NCBI GenBank assembly: GCA_947492745.1
Contig: CANLOE010000068.1
Span: forward strand, 1-40,005
Reading direction: 5' to 3'
DNA length: 40,005 nt
DNA from: an uncultured Cyclobacteriaceae bacterium
GTDB lineage: Bacteria; Bacteroidota; Bacteroidia; Cytophagales; Cyclobacteriaceae
In this document: piece by piece, positions 1-7,745 of the stretch
How the letters are laid out: the number at the start of each line of letters is the position of its first letter
Position numbering within the stretch: the first letter of the stretch is position 1
Notes under the pieces: model-generated
What the model was told of the DNA's origin: nothing
The model's database searches: none
What the model saw: only the letters and a program-made list of their open reading frames with translations
Translations under genes and position numbers: made by a program

Positions 1-71
1 GCGGTTATCGCCTTGATTGAAACCAAAATGACCCGCGCAATCTTATACGACATTTAAAACCCAAATTTGTA
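1..71 (-). mobile_element. R1 element, partial (cut by window start)
   Basis: This is the terminal part of an R1 element in reverse orientation. It ends in the R1 terminal repeat (AAATTTGTA) and is followed by TAA at 72-74, the kind of 3-bp flank seen at other R1 copies. The internal block, with the sequence running from GCCTTGATTGAAACC to CGACATTTAAAA, matches the reverse complement of the copies at 20727 and 31312. The other end lies outside the window. Confidence 0.8.
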
Positions 72-225
72 TAAGTCTGAAATTTACATTTAACATTTTT
101 ACGGTCCAGACCCTTAAAAACACATTTCAACATCAAGGTTTAAAAGAAAGTTGAGCATTCCTTTCAGATAAAAAGGGCTTTTTTTAGAAAAAAATGAACG
201 TTCAATATGCAATGGAACAATACCG

Positions 226-268
226 CATACATTATTCATTGTGAGTGAATTGCATACAATAATGTATG
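226..268. other. Inverted repeat upstream of the Fur-family gene
   Basis: CATACATTATT at 226-236 is the exact reverse complement of AATAATGTATG at 258-268, with a 21-nt spacer. It lies about 50 bp upstream of the candidate promoter of the repressor gene. It could be an upstream operator or the remains of a transcription terminator for a gene outside the window. The rest of 72-318 holds no credible gene. Confidence 0.45.
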
Positions 269-318
269 GGTTGATTTAAAAATCAAAGAAAATCGTCAAA
301 ACAAATTTACTCTTGAGC

Positions 319-349
319 TTGCTAAGCTAAAGAATGAGACGTATGTTTG
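319..349 (+). promoter_or_regulatory. Bacteroidota-type promoter for the Fur-family gene
   Basis: TTG at 319-321 and TATGTTTG at 342-349, with a 20-bp spacer, fit the Bacteroidota sigma consensus (-33 TTTG, -7 TAnnTTTG). The -7 box ends about 48 bp before the start codon at 398. This was matched by eye only. Confidence 0.5.
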
Positions 350-360
350 TAATTATATAT

Positions 361-389
361 ATCAATTAATAATTTTTATCAATTAATAA
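361..389 (+). promoter_or_regulatory. Direct repeat, possible autoregulatory operator
   Basis: The 12-mer ATCAATTAATAA occurs at 361-372 and again at 378-389, 17 bp apart start to start, between the candidate promoter and the start codon of the Fur/PerR-type gene. AT-rich repeated sites just before a Fur-family gene are compatible with autoregulation. The repeat does not match the classical Fur or PerR box, so its role is inferred from position. Confidence 0.35.
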
Positions 390-397
390 AATGTATC

Positions 398-838
398 TTG
401 GATTTACTTATTGTAAAAGAGCGGTTAACTAGTGCAGGACTGAAAGCGACCCAACAACGTATGGTCGTACTTCATGCCCTAACACACATGCATAATCATC
501 CGACAGCAGAGCAAGTATATGAAGCTGTGAAGCCTGAAAACCCAAGTATTTCTCTTGCTACGGTATATAAGACTTTGGAAGCTTTTGTAGCGAACAATCT
601 ACTCCACAAAGTATCCTCCCCTGAGGGTAATATGAGATACGACCCCAAACTGGAGCATCATGGCCATATACACTGTATGAACACAAAAGAAATCATCGAC
701 TATCATGATGAAGAACTAAATATGCTGATCATGGATTTTTTCAAGAAAAAAAAGGTAAACAATCTGACTATAAAAAATATCAACCTCCAAATCAATGGAG
801 AAAAGATAAACCCTGATAAAAGTGTCAGTATAAAGTGA
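398..838 (+). CDS. Fur/PerR-family transcriptional repressor
   Basis: 146-residue Fur-family regulator. An N-terminal winged helix (about residues 5-80) carries the family signatures GLKATQQRMVVL and SLATVYKTLEAF. The metal-sensing hinge has RYDP followed by HHGHIHC. The usual C-x2-C structural zinc motifs are missing: a single Cys remains (HCMNTKEIIDYHD) and the C-terminal CxxC is absent, as in some Bacteroidota PerR-like proteins. The only plausible start is TTG at 398; the ATG at 391 is in another frame and reaches a stop after about 13 codons. The peroxiredoxin gene 95 bp downstream suggests a PerR-like peroxide sensor, but metal and inducer are not provable here. The C-terminal tail is Lys/Asn-rich and unlike the core. 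Confidence 0.85.
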   Translation: MDLLIVKERLTSAGLKATQQRMVVLHALTHMHNHPTAEQVYEAVKPENPSISLATVYKTLEAFVANNLLHKVSSPEGNMRYDPKLEHHGHIHCMNTKEIIDYHDEELNMLIMDFFKKKKVNNLTIKNINLQINGEKINPDKSVSIK

Positions 839-859
839 GTTCAAACCTTATACAAAACC

Positions 860-890
860 CTTTGGTGATGGATTCATCAAGGGCAAGTCA
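860..890 (+). promoter_or_regulatory. Imperfect hairpin in the peroxiredoxin leader
   Basis: CCCTTTGGTGA and TCATCAAGGG flank a short loop and can fold into an imperfect hairpin between the repressor and peroxiredoxin genes. There is no T-run after it, so a strong terminator is unlikely. It may be an attenuator or may protect the transcript end. Weak support. Confidence 0.3.
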
Positions 891-933
891 TTAATTTAAA
901 TCAATTATTTATACATCTAAATTTTCAAGTTAA

Positions 934-1563
934 ATGTCATTAGTAGGAAAAAAAGCACCTGTATTTGATGCTCCCGCCGTCCTCAATGGAGAAGAAATCG
1001 TAGAAAGCTTTTCTTTGGATGAGTATATCGGCAAAAAAGAGGTTATGTTCTTCTTTTATCCCAAGGATTTTACTTTTGTATGTCCGACCGAAATCTTGGC
1101 GTTTCAGGAAAAACTCGCTGAATTCGAAAAAAGAGGAGTTGCTGTTGTGGGTTGCTCTTGCGACACCGAAGAGACTCACTTGGCATGGTTGATGACCCCA
1201 AAAGACAATGGTGGTATCGAAGGCGTAATCTACCCACTGGTAGCTGATTCATCCAAGACCATCGCGAGTAATTTCGGTGTATTGGCAGGAGATTGGAGTT
1301 ATTCCGAGGAGGGTGACCTTTCTTTCGATGGGGCACCCATTGCTTTCAGAGGCACTTTCTACATTGATAAAGAAGGTATCGTAAGGCATGAGACCATTAA
1401 TGACCTGCCTTTAGGTCGTAATATCGATGAGATGCTGAGGGTCGTAGATGCTTGGCAGCATGTCCAGAAACATGGTGAAGTATGTCCCGCCAACTGGGAA
1501 GAAGGAAAAGATGCTATGTCCGCGACAAGAGACGGAGTCGCTAGTTATCTGTCTTCGCACTAG
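934..1563 (+). CDS. Typical 2-Cys peroxiredoxin (AhpC/Prx1 subfamily)
   Basis: 209-residue cytoplasmic thiol peroxidase that reduces hydrogen peroxide and organic peroxides. The peroxidatic Cys50 lies in DFTFVCPTE, the resolving Cys184 in GEVCPANW, and the conserved Arg139 in IAFRGTF. A GG(I/L)x motif (DNGGIEG, 91-97) is present, but the C-terminal YF pair typical of sensitive eukaryotic Prx1 is not; the tail ends YLSSH. This suggests relative resistance to over-oxidation (inference). No ahpF-like reductase gene is in the window, so thioredoxin is the likely donor. It lies downstream of the Fur/PerR-type gene in the same direction, which fits peroxide-responsive control. A strong terminator follows at 1597. 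Confidence 0.93.
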   Translation: MSLVGKKAPVFDAPAVLNGEEIVESFSLDEYIGKKEVMFFFYPKDFTFVCPTEILAFQEKLAEFEKRGVAVVGCSCDTEETHLAWLMTPKDNGGIEGVIYPLVADSSKTIASNFGVLAGDWSYSEEGDLSFDGAPIAFRGTFYIDKEGIVRHETINDLPLGRNIDEMLRVVDAWQHVQKHGEVCPANWEEGKDAMSATRDGVASYLSSH

Positions 1564-1596
1564 TGGAGAAAACATTGTTTTCCAATAAAAAAGCAG

Positions 1597-1626
1597 AAAA
1601 ACCCCCTCATATCAGGGGGTTTTTTA
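1597..1626 (+). terminator. Rho-independent terminator of the peroxiredoxin gene
   Basis: ACCCCCT (1601-1607) pairs with AGGGGGT (1614-1620) around a 6-nt loop. An A-run precedes it and a T-run follows on the + strand. It separates the peroxiredoxin gene from waaA. Confidence 0.9.
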
Positions 1627-1674
1627 TTTTTGTGAAAATAATGCAATATCCAAACTTCTATCACACCCTAATTC

Positions 1675-2922
1675 ATGCAACTGCTATTTTACAACCTAAG
1701 TATACAGTGCTACCGATGGGGCATAAAACTGGCTTCGCTTTTCAATGCCAAAGCCAGATTGTTTGTCCAAGGACGTAAGGGATGGCAGAAACGGATAAAG
1801 AATATCACAAACGGAAAACAGTCACATGCCTTGGTATGGTTTCACTGTTCATCTTTGGGAGAGTTCGAACAGGGACGTCCTATCATCGAAGAATTCAGAA
1901 AGCAATTCCCTCAATACAAAATACTACTGACATTTTTCTCTCCTTCGGGATATGAAATTCGAAAGTCTTATGATAAAGTTGATTTTGTGCAGTACCTTCC
2001 TTTAGATACGCGCCAAAATGCAAGTACCTTTATCAATGCCTGGAACCCTCAGATTGTTTTCTTCATCAAATATGAGTTCTGGTATCATTATGCCCATATA
2101 CTACATAAAAGAAATATACCCTTATTATCAGTGTCATCCATATTTAGGGAAGAGCAGATGTTCTTTCGATGGTACGGCGGTTTTCAACGACATATACTGA
2201 AAAAATTCAGTCATTTCTTTGTGCAGAACGAAACCTCCAAACTACTTCTGAAGCGTATCGATATTCATCAAGTGAGTGTCGCTGGGGATACGCGTTTTGA
2301 CAGAGTGGTACATCTCAGGGAGCAGGCCTTTTCCATTCCGCTAATATCCGAGTTCAAAGCAGGGGAAAAACTGTTCATCGCAGGAAGTACGTGGCCAGAA
2401 GATATGGAGGTACTTTCGCCTTTTATCAATGAAACAAATGAGGTGAAGTTCATCATAGCTCCTCACGAAATAGAAGAAAGCAATCTGGAGAAAATAGAAA
2501 GCGACCTGAGTACGAAGAGTATCCGTTTCTCCCAAATGGAAGGTTTGGATCTAAGTAGCTACAAAGTACTACTTATCGACAATATCGGTATGTTATCGGC
2601 ACTTTACAGCTATGCCGACTATGCATTTATAGGTGGTGCATTTGGCGCAGGCCTACACAATATCCTAGAAGCCGCTACTTTTGGTATTCCCATCTTGTTT
2701 GGTAACAAAAACTACAGTAAGTTTCAGGAAGCCATAACCCTGAATGCTGCCGGAGGGGCCTTCGTTATCAAGGATTTTGAAAGCCTCTCCCGCCAATACG
2801 AAGCTTTATGTAATGAGGACGAGTATCAAAAAACCAGCGAGATAACTGCCACTTACGTCAACGAGAATATCGGGGCCACAGAAATCATTATCCGCCATTG
2901 TAAAACACTGATAGACCAATGA
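1675..2922 (+). CDS. waaA: 3-deoxy-D-manno-octulosonic acid (Kdo) transferase
   Basis: 415-residue GT30 glycosyltransferase that adds Kdo from CMP-Kdo to lipid A precursors at the inner face of the cytoplasmic membrane. Family features seen: an N-terminal membrane-associated helix (MQLLFYNLSIQCYRWGIKLA), the catalytic-base motif HCSSLGEFEQGRP (Glu63), IVFFIKYEFWYHY, and the C-terminal GT-B donor-site motif GGAFGAGLHNILEAATFG. Length is normal for WaaA. The start at 1675 gives the usual short N-terminus. Its stop overlaps the rsgA start by 4 nt (ATGA-type junction), which indicates translational coupling. Presence of waaA means the organism makes Kdo-containing LPS or lipooligosaccharide. Confidence 0.95.
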   Translation: MQLLFYNLSIQCYRWGIKLASLFNAKARLFVQGRKGWQKRIKNITNGKQSHALVWFHCSSLGEFEQGRPIIEEFRKQFPQYKILLTFFSPSGYEIRKSYDKVDFVQYLPLDTRQNASTFINAWNPQIVFFIKYEFWYHYAHILHKRNIPLLSVSSIFREEQMFFRWYGGFQRHILKKFSHFFVQNETSKLLLKRIDIHQVSVAGDTRFDRVVHLREQAFSIPLISEFKAGEKLFIAGSTWPEDMEVLSPFINETNEVKFIIAPHEIEESNLEKIESDLSTKSIRFSQMEGLDLSSYKVLLIDNIGMLSALYSYADYAFIGGAFGAGLHNILEAATFGIPILFGNKNYSKFQEAITLNAAGGAFVIKDFESLSRQYEALCNEDEYQKTSEITATYVNENIGATEIIIRHCKTLIDQ

Positions 2923-3854
2923 TGGAAGGACTTGTCATGAAATCAACGGGTTCCTGGTATACTGTACGAGGTACCGACCAAAAAGACTACTCGTGCAGAA
3001 CGAGAGGCAAGCTAAAACTCAAGGGCTTCAAAACCACGAACCCTATCGCTGTTGGCGATAGAGTAGCTTTTGAGCTGGAGCCGACCAATGATGACCATTT
3101 GCCCAGTGGACTTATTTTCAAGATATTGGATAGGGAGAACTATATTATCAGAAAGTCCATACAGAAAACGGGGCACGGACACATCATCGCTGCCAATATC
3201 GATCAGGCCATGCTCATTGCGACCATTGTATACCCGCGCACATCACTCGGCTTTATCGATCGCTTTCTGGTCTCCGCTGAAGCCTTTAGGATACCGCAGA
3301 TCATTGTATTCAATAAGGCCGACATTCTGGACGATGCACTTCTGGAACATCAGCAGCAAGTCATTGCTATTTACGAACAACTGGATATCCCCTGTCTTAC
3401 GGTATCCGCCCTGACTGAAAAAGGTTTACAAGAACTTCAAGACTACCTTTCTCAAAAGACAACTTTGATTTCAGGACATTCGGGGGTGGGAAAATCAACG
3501 TTGGTCAACAAAATAGCTCCCCAAATAGCTCAAAAGACGGGTAAGGTTTCCGATTTTGCTCAAAAAGGGATACATACCACCACATTTGCCGAGATGTTTG
3601 CCCTTAATGAGAATACGATGATCATCGACACTCCGGGCATCAAAGAGTTGGGTCTGATCGATATCGGTGAAGCCGAACTATCAGATTACTTCCCCGAAAT
3701 GCGTGAGCGCGCACAATTCTGTAAGTTTCATAACTGTAGGCATACCCATGAGCCCCGCTGTGCCATCAAAGAAGGCATAGAGGCCGGAGAAATTGCCCCC
3801 ACGCGCTATGATGCCTATCTTAGCATGCTTGAAGATCACGACAATCGGCGATAA
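2919..3854 (+). CDS. rsgA: Small ribosomal subunit biogenesis GTPase RsgA
   Basis: 311-residue circularly permuted GTPase acting late in 30S subunit maturation. Domains in order: OB-fold (about 1-75), permuted GTPase with G4 NKAD (132-135) before G1 GHSGVGKST (186-194) and G3 DTPG (237-240), then a zinc-binding motif with Cys268, Cys273, His275 and Cys281. All signature residues are intact. The start ATG at 2919 overlaps the waaA stop; ATG 2922 or 2937 would also be possible. waaA and rsgA form a two-gene operon. Mobile-element repeats begin about 90 bp after the stop. Confidence 0.96.
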   Translation: MMEGLVMKSTGSWYTVRGTDQKDYSCRTRGKLKLKGFKTTNPIAVGDRVAFELEPTNDDHLPSGLIFKILDRENYIIRKSIQKTGHGHIIAANIDQAMLIATIVYPRTSLGFIDRFLVSAEAFRIPQIIVFNKADILDDALLEHQQQVIAIYEQLDIPCLTVSALTEKGLQELQDYLSQKTTLISGHSGVGKSTLVNKIAPQIAQKTGKVSDFAQKGIHTTTFAEMFALNENTMIIDTPGIKELGLIDIGEAELSDYFPEMRERAQFCKFHNCRHTHEPRCAIKEGIEAGEIAPTRYDAYLSMLEDHDNRR

Positions 3855-3943
3855 TCGAAATAGCCGACCTTCTCCCCTATACCAATTCGACTTTGCCCCA
3901 TGAAGTTGTAGGTCATCAGGGCAAGACCAAGATGAACGTTTTA

Positions 3944-3978
3944 ACCCGGATCATGCGTTGGAACTTCGTAACGAGGGT
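3944..3978 (+). repeat. 35-bp solo end of an R3 element
   Basis: This short unit begins ACCCGGATCATGCG and ends ACGAGGGT. It is flanked by TTA on both sides (3941-3943 and 3979-3981). The same 35 bp forms the left end of full R3 elements at 20164, 31533 and 39715. It either moved alone or is what a deletion left. The R2a element at 3983 starts right after it. Confidence 0.7.
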
Positions 3979-3982
3979 TTAA

Positions 3983-4148
3983 ACCCAAAATGATCAATAG
4001 AGAACCTATTCCGCGCATAAATAGCTTCATACCGGAAGCTTTGCCCACCGGTCTTCATTCACCATAGCGGTGCTATGCCGAACGAATCCAAATGGCCGGT
4101 ATTTTGCCATTTATACGCTCATCACGATTTCTATCGATCAATTTGGGT
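3983..4148 (+). mobile_element. R2a element, complete, 166 bp
   Basis: Terminal inverted repeats read ACCCAAAATGATCAATAG at the left and CTATCGATCAATTTGGGT at the right. TAA flanks it on both sides (3980-3982, 4149-4151), a 3-bp target duplication. The interior contains an inverted-repeat core (CACCATAGCGGTGCTATG) and no ORF of its own. A second copy with the same interior is at 20596-20923, interrupted by an R1 element; without the insert it is also 166 bp. Confidence 0.9.
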
Positions 4149-4151
4149 TAA

Positions 4152-4731
4152 ACCCAAATTGATCGATAGAGCATGTTTAAAAATGATTGGCATATATTTA
4201 GTTCATTTCTCCATATATGATTTTGCTTTACTCTTAAAAACCGGATATTATCTACTTTAGGTTGGTCCGGTGGTCAGGCCTATCAAGATAGGTCAGCTTT
4301 TTCATTTTTGGCCTGACCCAAAACGAAGCAAAAAAAATCAAGACTGTGAACAAATAGGCTGAAAATCAATCCATTCCACTAAAATCCACCAAGCTCCCTA
4401 CGGTCAGACAGGGTGGACTTCTTTACGCTACATTTCTTGATTTCTTTTACGCAATTTGTTCAAGGTTAAACAAATTTATCATTATTTAATTAAAATAATT
4501 TATATCTGCATTATTAAATATATATTATATTTTTATTTAAATGATAATTATTGAAAATTTGTTTTTGAACAAGCTCTTAGCATTTCTATTCTGAACATAA
4601 ATTGCTTCAAAATCAGCAGTTTTATGCTGCGCAGGTTTTACACCTTAACAATCAATCAAGCCTCCTCAACTAAACCACAGATTTTATTGCAATTATGACC
4701 TCATGACGAAATCCTATTGATCAATTTGGGT
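4152..4731 (-). mobile_element. R2b element interrupted by R5
   Basis: The left end (ACCCAAATTGATCGATA, from 4152) and right end (CTATTGATCAATTTGGGT, to 4731) are those of R2 elements. The interior from 4580 on (ATAAATTGCTTCAAAATC onward, with a CTGCGCAGG motif) matches the R2b copies at 24769 and 39543. The element is split by the R5 insert at 4169-4576. It abuts the R2a element at 3983, sharing one TAA between them. Confidence 0.85.
4169..4576. mobile_element. R5 element, 408 bp, inserted in R2b
   Basis: The ends are inverted: GAGCATGTTTAAAAA at the left and the reverse complement of GAGCTTGTTCAAAAA at the right. The flanks are ATA (4166-4168) and TTA (4577-4579), an imperfect 3-bp duplication. 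Removing it joins the two halves of an R2b element. There is no transposase ORF. The interior has a very AT-rich inverted repeat near 4459-4570 (AAACAAATTTATCATTA against its counterpart). The ends resemble those of R4, so R5 may be a longer relative. Confidence 0.75.
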
Positions 4732-4739
4732 TTAATGTC

Positions 4740-4863
4740 AATACATCAGGGATTTTTATTGTATTTAGCATAGCACCACTATAGTGAATTCAAAAAACGT
4801 AGTGCAACGACCGGTTTGCAGCTATGTAGATCCGCAGTAGGTTTTTCAATGCATAATCTGGAC
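4740..4863 (+). repeat. R3 element lacking its left 35-bp end
   Basis: This matches R3 from AATACATCAGGG through the GAATTCAAAAAACG core to the right terminal repeat, here degraded to CAATGCATAATCTGGAC, followed by TTA. The left unit found at 3944 and in full R3 copies is absent. It starts within 10 bp of the R2b end at 4731. Confidence 0.75.
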
Positions 4864-4920
4864 TTAACCTTCTGACTAATAAAAATTGCGACTTTCCTAG
4901 AACAACTTCAATAGGCTTAC

Positions 4921-5646
4921 TTACTGTTCGTTCAGTTGCCAATCATAGTCGTAATACCCGATACTATAGTCTTTAGGTATAGCACGTGTCCTGTATCTCC
5001 GAATAAAATTCATAGAGCTACTACCATTACTCTCAAAATCTTTTTTATACCATTCGAATATCTCCGAAATCAATATTTTCTTTGTCTCTTTATCTTCCTT
5101 TATGAAATTTTTATCATTAACGGCCATTACCGATCGTATCTCCAATGTTTGGTCCAACTCCTCCGGTTGGTAAGCAAAACTGGCTAGCTTGGGACAACTC
5201 TTTGCTGCACAGGCCAAGGCAAAATGTATCCGTGCATCTTTGTAAGGAACCAATAATGCATCATACTCGAGCGTGTTCAGCGTCATTCTACTCCCCGCCA
5301 CGTCGTGCTCTGCAACATCAAAAAAACCGTCCTTATCTTTCGGGGAAGCTAGTGGATAAAATCTAACAACTTCGTGGATAACGATAATGTTATAAGCATT
5401 GATATAGAAGGCTTTTCTCGTATCCTCATCGGCATCGTCAAGATTGATTTTTCCCACCATGGCATACAGATCATTGATTTGACCTACATCCTTTCTGATG
5501 GCTTCATAATCTACCAAACCGCTGACTACATGGCTGGACATGAAGGCATCCGTACTATCAAAAAACTCATTCAACAACTTGTCCTGCGAAAAGGCCGAAC
5601 TTACGGCCATGACCGCAGCAATGGCAATAACTACTATTTTTTTCAT
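4921..5646 (-). CDS. Secreted DUF547-family protein
   Basis: 241 residues with a cleavable signal peptide (about 1-20, ending AFSQ), so periplasmic or surface-located. The DUF547 domain is clear: AFYINAYNIIVIHEVV (about 80-95), the RIHFALACAAKSCP motif with its two conserved Cys (about 140-153), and TLNTLEYDALL between them. The biochemical function of DUF547 is unsettled; the motif resembles papain-like folds but activity is not established here. It is transcribed away from the oxidoreductase operon at 6399, with a 750-bp spacer. DUF547 genes are often found near rhodanese and TIGR04282/04283 genes, which also occur at 15989-17123; a functional link is inference only. Confidence 0.85.
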   Translation of the reverse strand: MKKIVVIAIAAVMAVSSAFSQDKLLNEFFDSTDAFMSSHVVSGLVDYEAIRKDVGQINDLYAMVGKINLDDADEDTRKAFYINAYNIIVIHEVVRFYPLASPKDKDGFFDVAEHDVAGSRMTLNTLEYDALLVPYKDARIHFALACAAKSCPKLASFAYQPEELDQTLEIRSVMAVNDKNFIKEDKETKKILISEIFEWYKKDFESNGSSSMNFIRRYRTRAIPKDYSIGYYDYDWQLNEQ

Positions 5647-6398
5647 TTTTATATGATTTAAGTTGACTTAAATTATCATTTATGACTGACCTTATCTATC
5701 GGGGCGCAAGTCTTGAGAGAAGCATAGCACTGTAACTGTTATGCTCAAATAAAAGATCCTGCTTGTTTGTAGGATATTATTCTTCCTTATGAAGTGATTT
5801 AGACTTTTTATTTTACCTGCAAATTTCACATTTAGCACCCTTATTTTATCTTTTTTGAGTTCCGTAGCTTTGGCTATGCAATGGAAACAAGTCTTCATCA
5901 GGGTACAAAGGCCAAAATTCTCGGTGCCAAACAAAAAATCTAAATCACTTTTTTATGCCTTCTCGGCTCTAAAAGAATTCAGACAAGTGTTTTGCCTACC
6001 AGGTTGGTCGGCCTCACCTGATATGTTGACCTACAATTCTCTAATACACTCTTAATCATACGTTAATCCCTTACTTGCGTAGGCAGTTTTGTAGTAAATA
6101 TAGGTTTAATGTCAAACAGGTGACACGCCTGTTACGTTTCGCTCTTTGTTCTGCAATATGTCAAGTGCTAGACAAACCTTAGTTCGAAAACCCTTGTATA
6201 TAGATGAGAGAAATATATCTTTATTATATAAAAACCTGTTAGGCACTATTGGTGATTCTCTCATTCCAATACGTACTATTGTATGAAACCTTAGAGTGCT
6301 ACTGGAGTACCGACAGAGGCATCTTGATGATTTGCAAAATGTTTATCGCATAAGATGCCCTGTATGTCCTTTACGGCCATTTATCAAACTATACTTAC
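5647..6398. other. Intergenic region, no gene seen
   Basis: About 750 bp between the divergent DUF547 and oxidoreductase genes. It holds the palindrome at 5657-5672, a small inverted repeat AACAGG/CCTGTT near 6115-6133 and AT-rich sequence that should contain both promoters. I saw no full R-element here. Two short open frames around 5692-6055 lie on opposite strands over each other and have no protein-like features. Confidence 0.6.
5657..5672 (-). promoter_or_regulatory. Palindromic operator candidate before the DUF547 gene
   Basis: The arms TTTAAGT and ACTTAAA, separated by 2 bp, form a near-perfect 16-bp palindrome 10 bp upstream of the DUF547 start codon. The position suits a repressor site overlapping the 5' untranslated region. 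The regulator is unknown. Confidence 0.4.
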
Positions 6399-7733
6399 AT
6401 GAAAAATGTCATTATCATTGGCAATGGTATTTCGGGGATTACGGCAGCCCGCCACATCCGAAAGCTAAGCGATCACAACATCACAGTGATATCCTCAGAA
6501 ACAGATCATTTCTTTTCCAGAACGGCCTTAATGTATATCTATATGGGCCATATGAAATATGAGAACACCAAGCCTTATGAAGATTGGTTCTGGGAGAAGA
6601 ACCGTATCGATCTGGTCAGAGCTTATGTCAACTCCGTTAATAGTACCCAAAAGACCTTACAGCTTTCTACGGGCAAGGAACTGAAATACGATGTACTTAT
6701 ATTGGCTACAGGTTCTAAATCAAACAAGTTCGGCTGGCCGGGTCAAGACCTGAAAGGTGTTCAGGGCCTGTATAATTTTCAAGACTTGGAATCGATGGAA
6801 AAATACTCTCCCGATACACGACATGCGGTCATTGTCGGCGGGGGACTCATCGGTATAGAAATGGCAGAAATGCTACTGACCCGTAAGATACCTGTCACGT
6901 TTTTGGTAAGAGAGAGCAATTTTTGGAACAATGTCCTTCCAGAACAGGAGTCAAAACTTATCAGTCAGCATATACGGGAACACCACGTAGATCTACGCCT
7001 ATCTACCGAGATGAGGGAAATCCTCAGTGACAGTGAAGGCCGTGCCAGAGCAGTTGTCACGGGGGATGGAGAAGAAATTGCTTGCCAATTCGTAGGACTT
7101 ACGGCCGGCGTGAGTCCGAACATCGACTTTCTAAACGATAGCGGTATCGAAACCAAACGCGGTATTATGGTCGATGAGTATCTAGCCACAAATGTCCCTG
7201 ATGTTTATGCTATCGGTGATTGTGCTCAATTCATCACTCCCTTACCGAACAGAAGACCTATAGAGCAAGTATGGTATACGGGAAGGATGCAGGGAGAAGT
7301 CGTTGCCAACACCGTCTGTGGAAACAAGACCATCTATAAACCGGGAATATGGTTCAACTCCGCTAAGTTCTTTGATATCGAATACCAGACTTACGGTCAT
7401 GTATGGAACCAGCTCAAAGAAAACGAAGCAGAATTTTATTGGGAGCACCCGAGTGGCAAAAAATGCATGCATTTCGTATTCGATAGTAGGGACAATACCT
7501 TCTTGGGTATCAATAATTTTGGTATCCGTTTACGCCACGAGGTATTCGATCGGTGGCTAAAAGATAAAAGGGATATCTATCACGTATTGGAGAACTTAAG
7601 AGAAGCCAACTTCGACCCAGAGTTCTTCGACAAGCATGAAGAAGAAATCATCCGGGCATTCAATCAACAGCACAAAGGGCAGTCCATTACACTCCAGAAG
7701 CAAAAAAGTTTATTCGCAAAGATATTTAGCTAA
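6399..7733 (+). CDS. FAD/NAD(P)-dependent oxidoreductase
   Basis: 444-residue flavoprotein of the pyridine-nucleotide disulfide oxidoreductase superfamily, NirB/rubredoxin-reductase-like branch. Seen: FAD-binding GNGISG (8-13), ATGS (103-106), NAD(P)-binding GGGLIGIEMAE (147-157), and the second FAD motif VYAIGDCA (269-276). There is no redox-active CxxxxC, so it is not a disulfide reductase; it more likely passes electrons between NAD(P)H and a protein partner. The C-terminal 130 residues are Trp/Phe-rich and not assigned. The next gene, 12 nt downstream, is a membrane 4Fe-4S protein, so the two probably form one electron-transfer unit. The partner and direction are inference. Confidence 0.88.
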   Translation: MKNVIIIGNGISGITAARHIRKLSDHNITVISSETDHFFSRTALMYIYMGHMKYENTKPYEDWFWEKNRIDLVRAYVNSVNSTQKTLQLSTGKELKYDVLILATGSKSNKFGWPGQDLKGVQGLYNFQDLESMEKYSPDTRHAVIVGGGLIGIEMAEMLLTRKIPVTFLVRESNFWNNVLPEQESKLISQHIREHHVDLRLSTEMREILSDSEGRARAVVTGDGEEIACQFVGLTAGVSPNIDFLNDSGIETKRGIMVDEYLATNVPDVYAIGDCAQFITPLPNRRPIEQVWYTGRMQGEVVANTVCGNKTIYKPGIWFNSAKFFDIEYQTYGHVWNQLKENEAEFYWEHPSGKKCMHFVFDSRDNTFLGINNFGIRLRHEVFDRWLKDKRDIYHVLENLREANFDPEFFDKHEEEIIRAFNQQHKGQSITLQKQKSLFAKIFS

Positions 7734-7745
7734 ACATCCATCAAA

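Noticed and set aside
4075-4260. 61-codon frame on the + strand after rsgA
   Set aside because: It runs across R2a, R2b and R5 ends; the peptide is a by-product of repeat sequence.
5692-6055. Two short frames (80 codons reverse, 66 codons forward) upstream of the DUF547 gene
   Set aside because: They overlap on opposite strands and show no signal, domain or composition typical of a gene.
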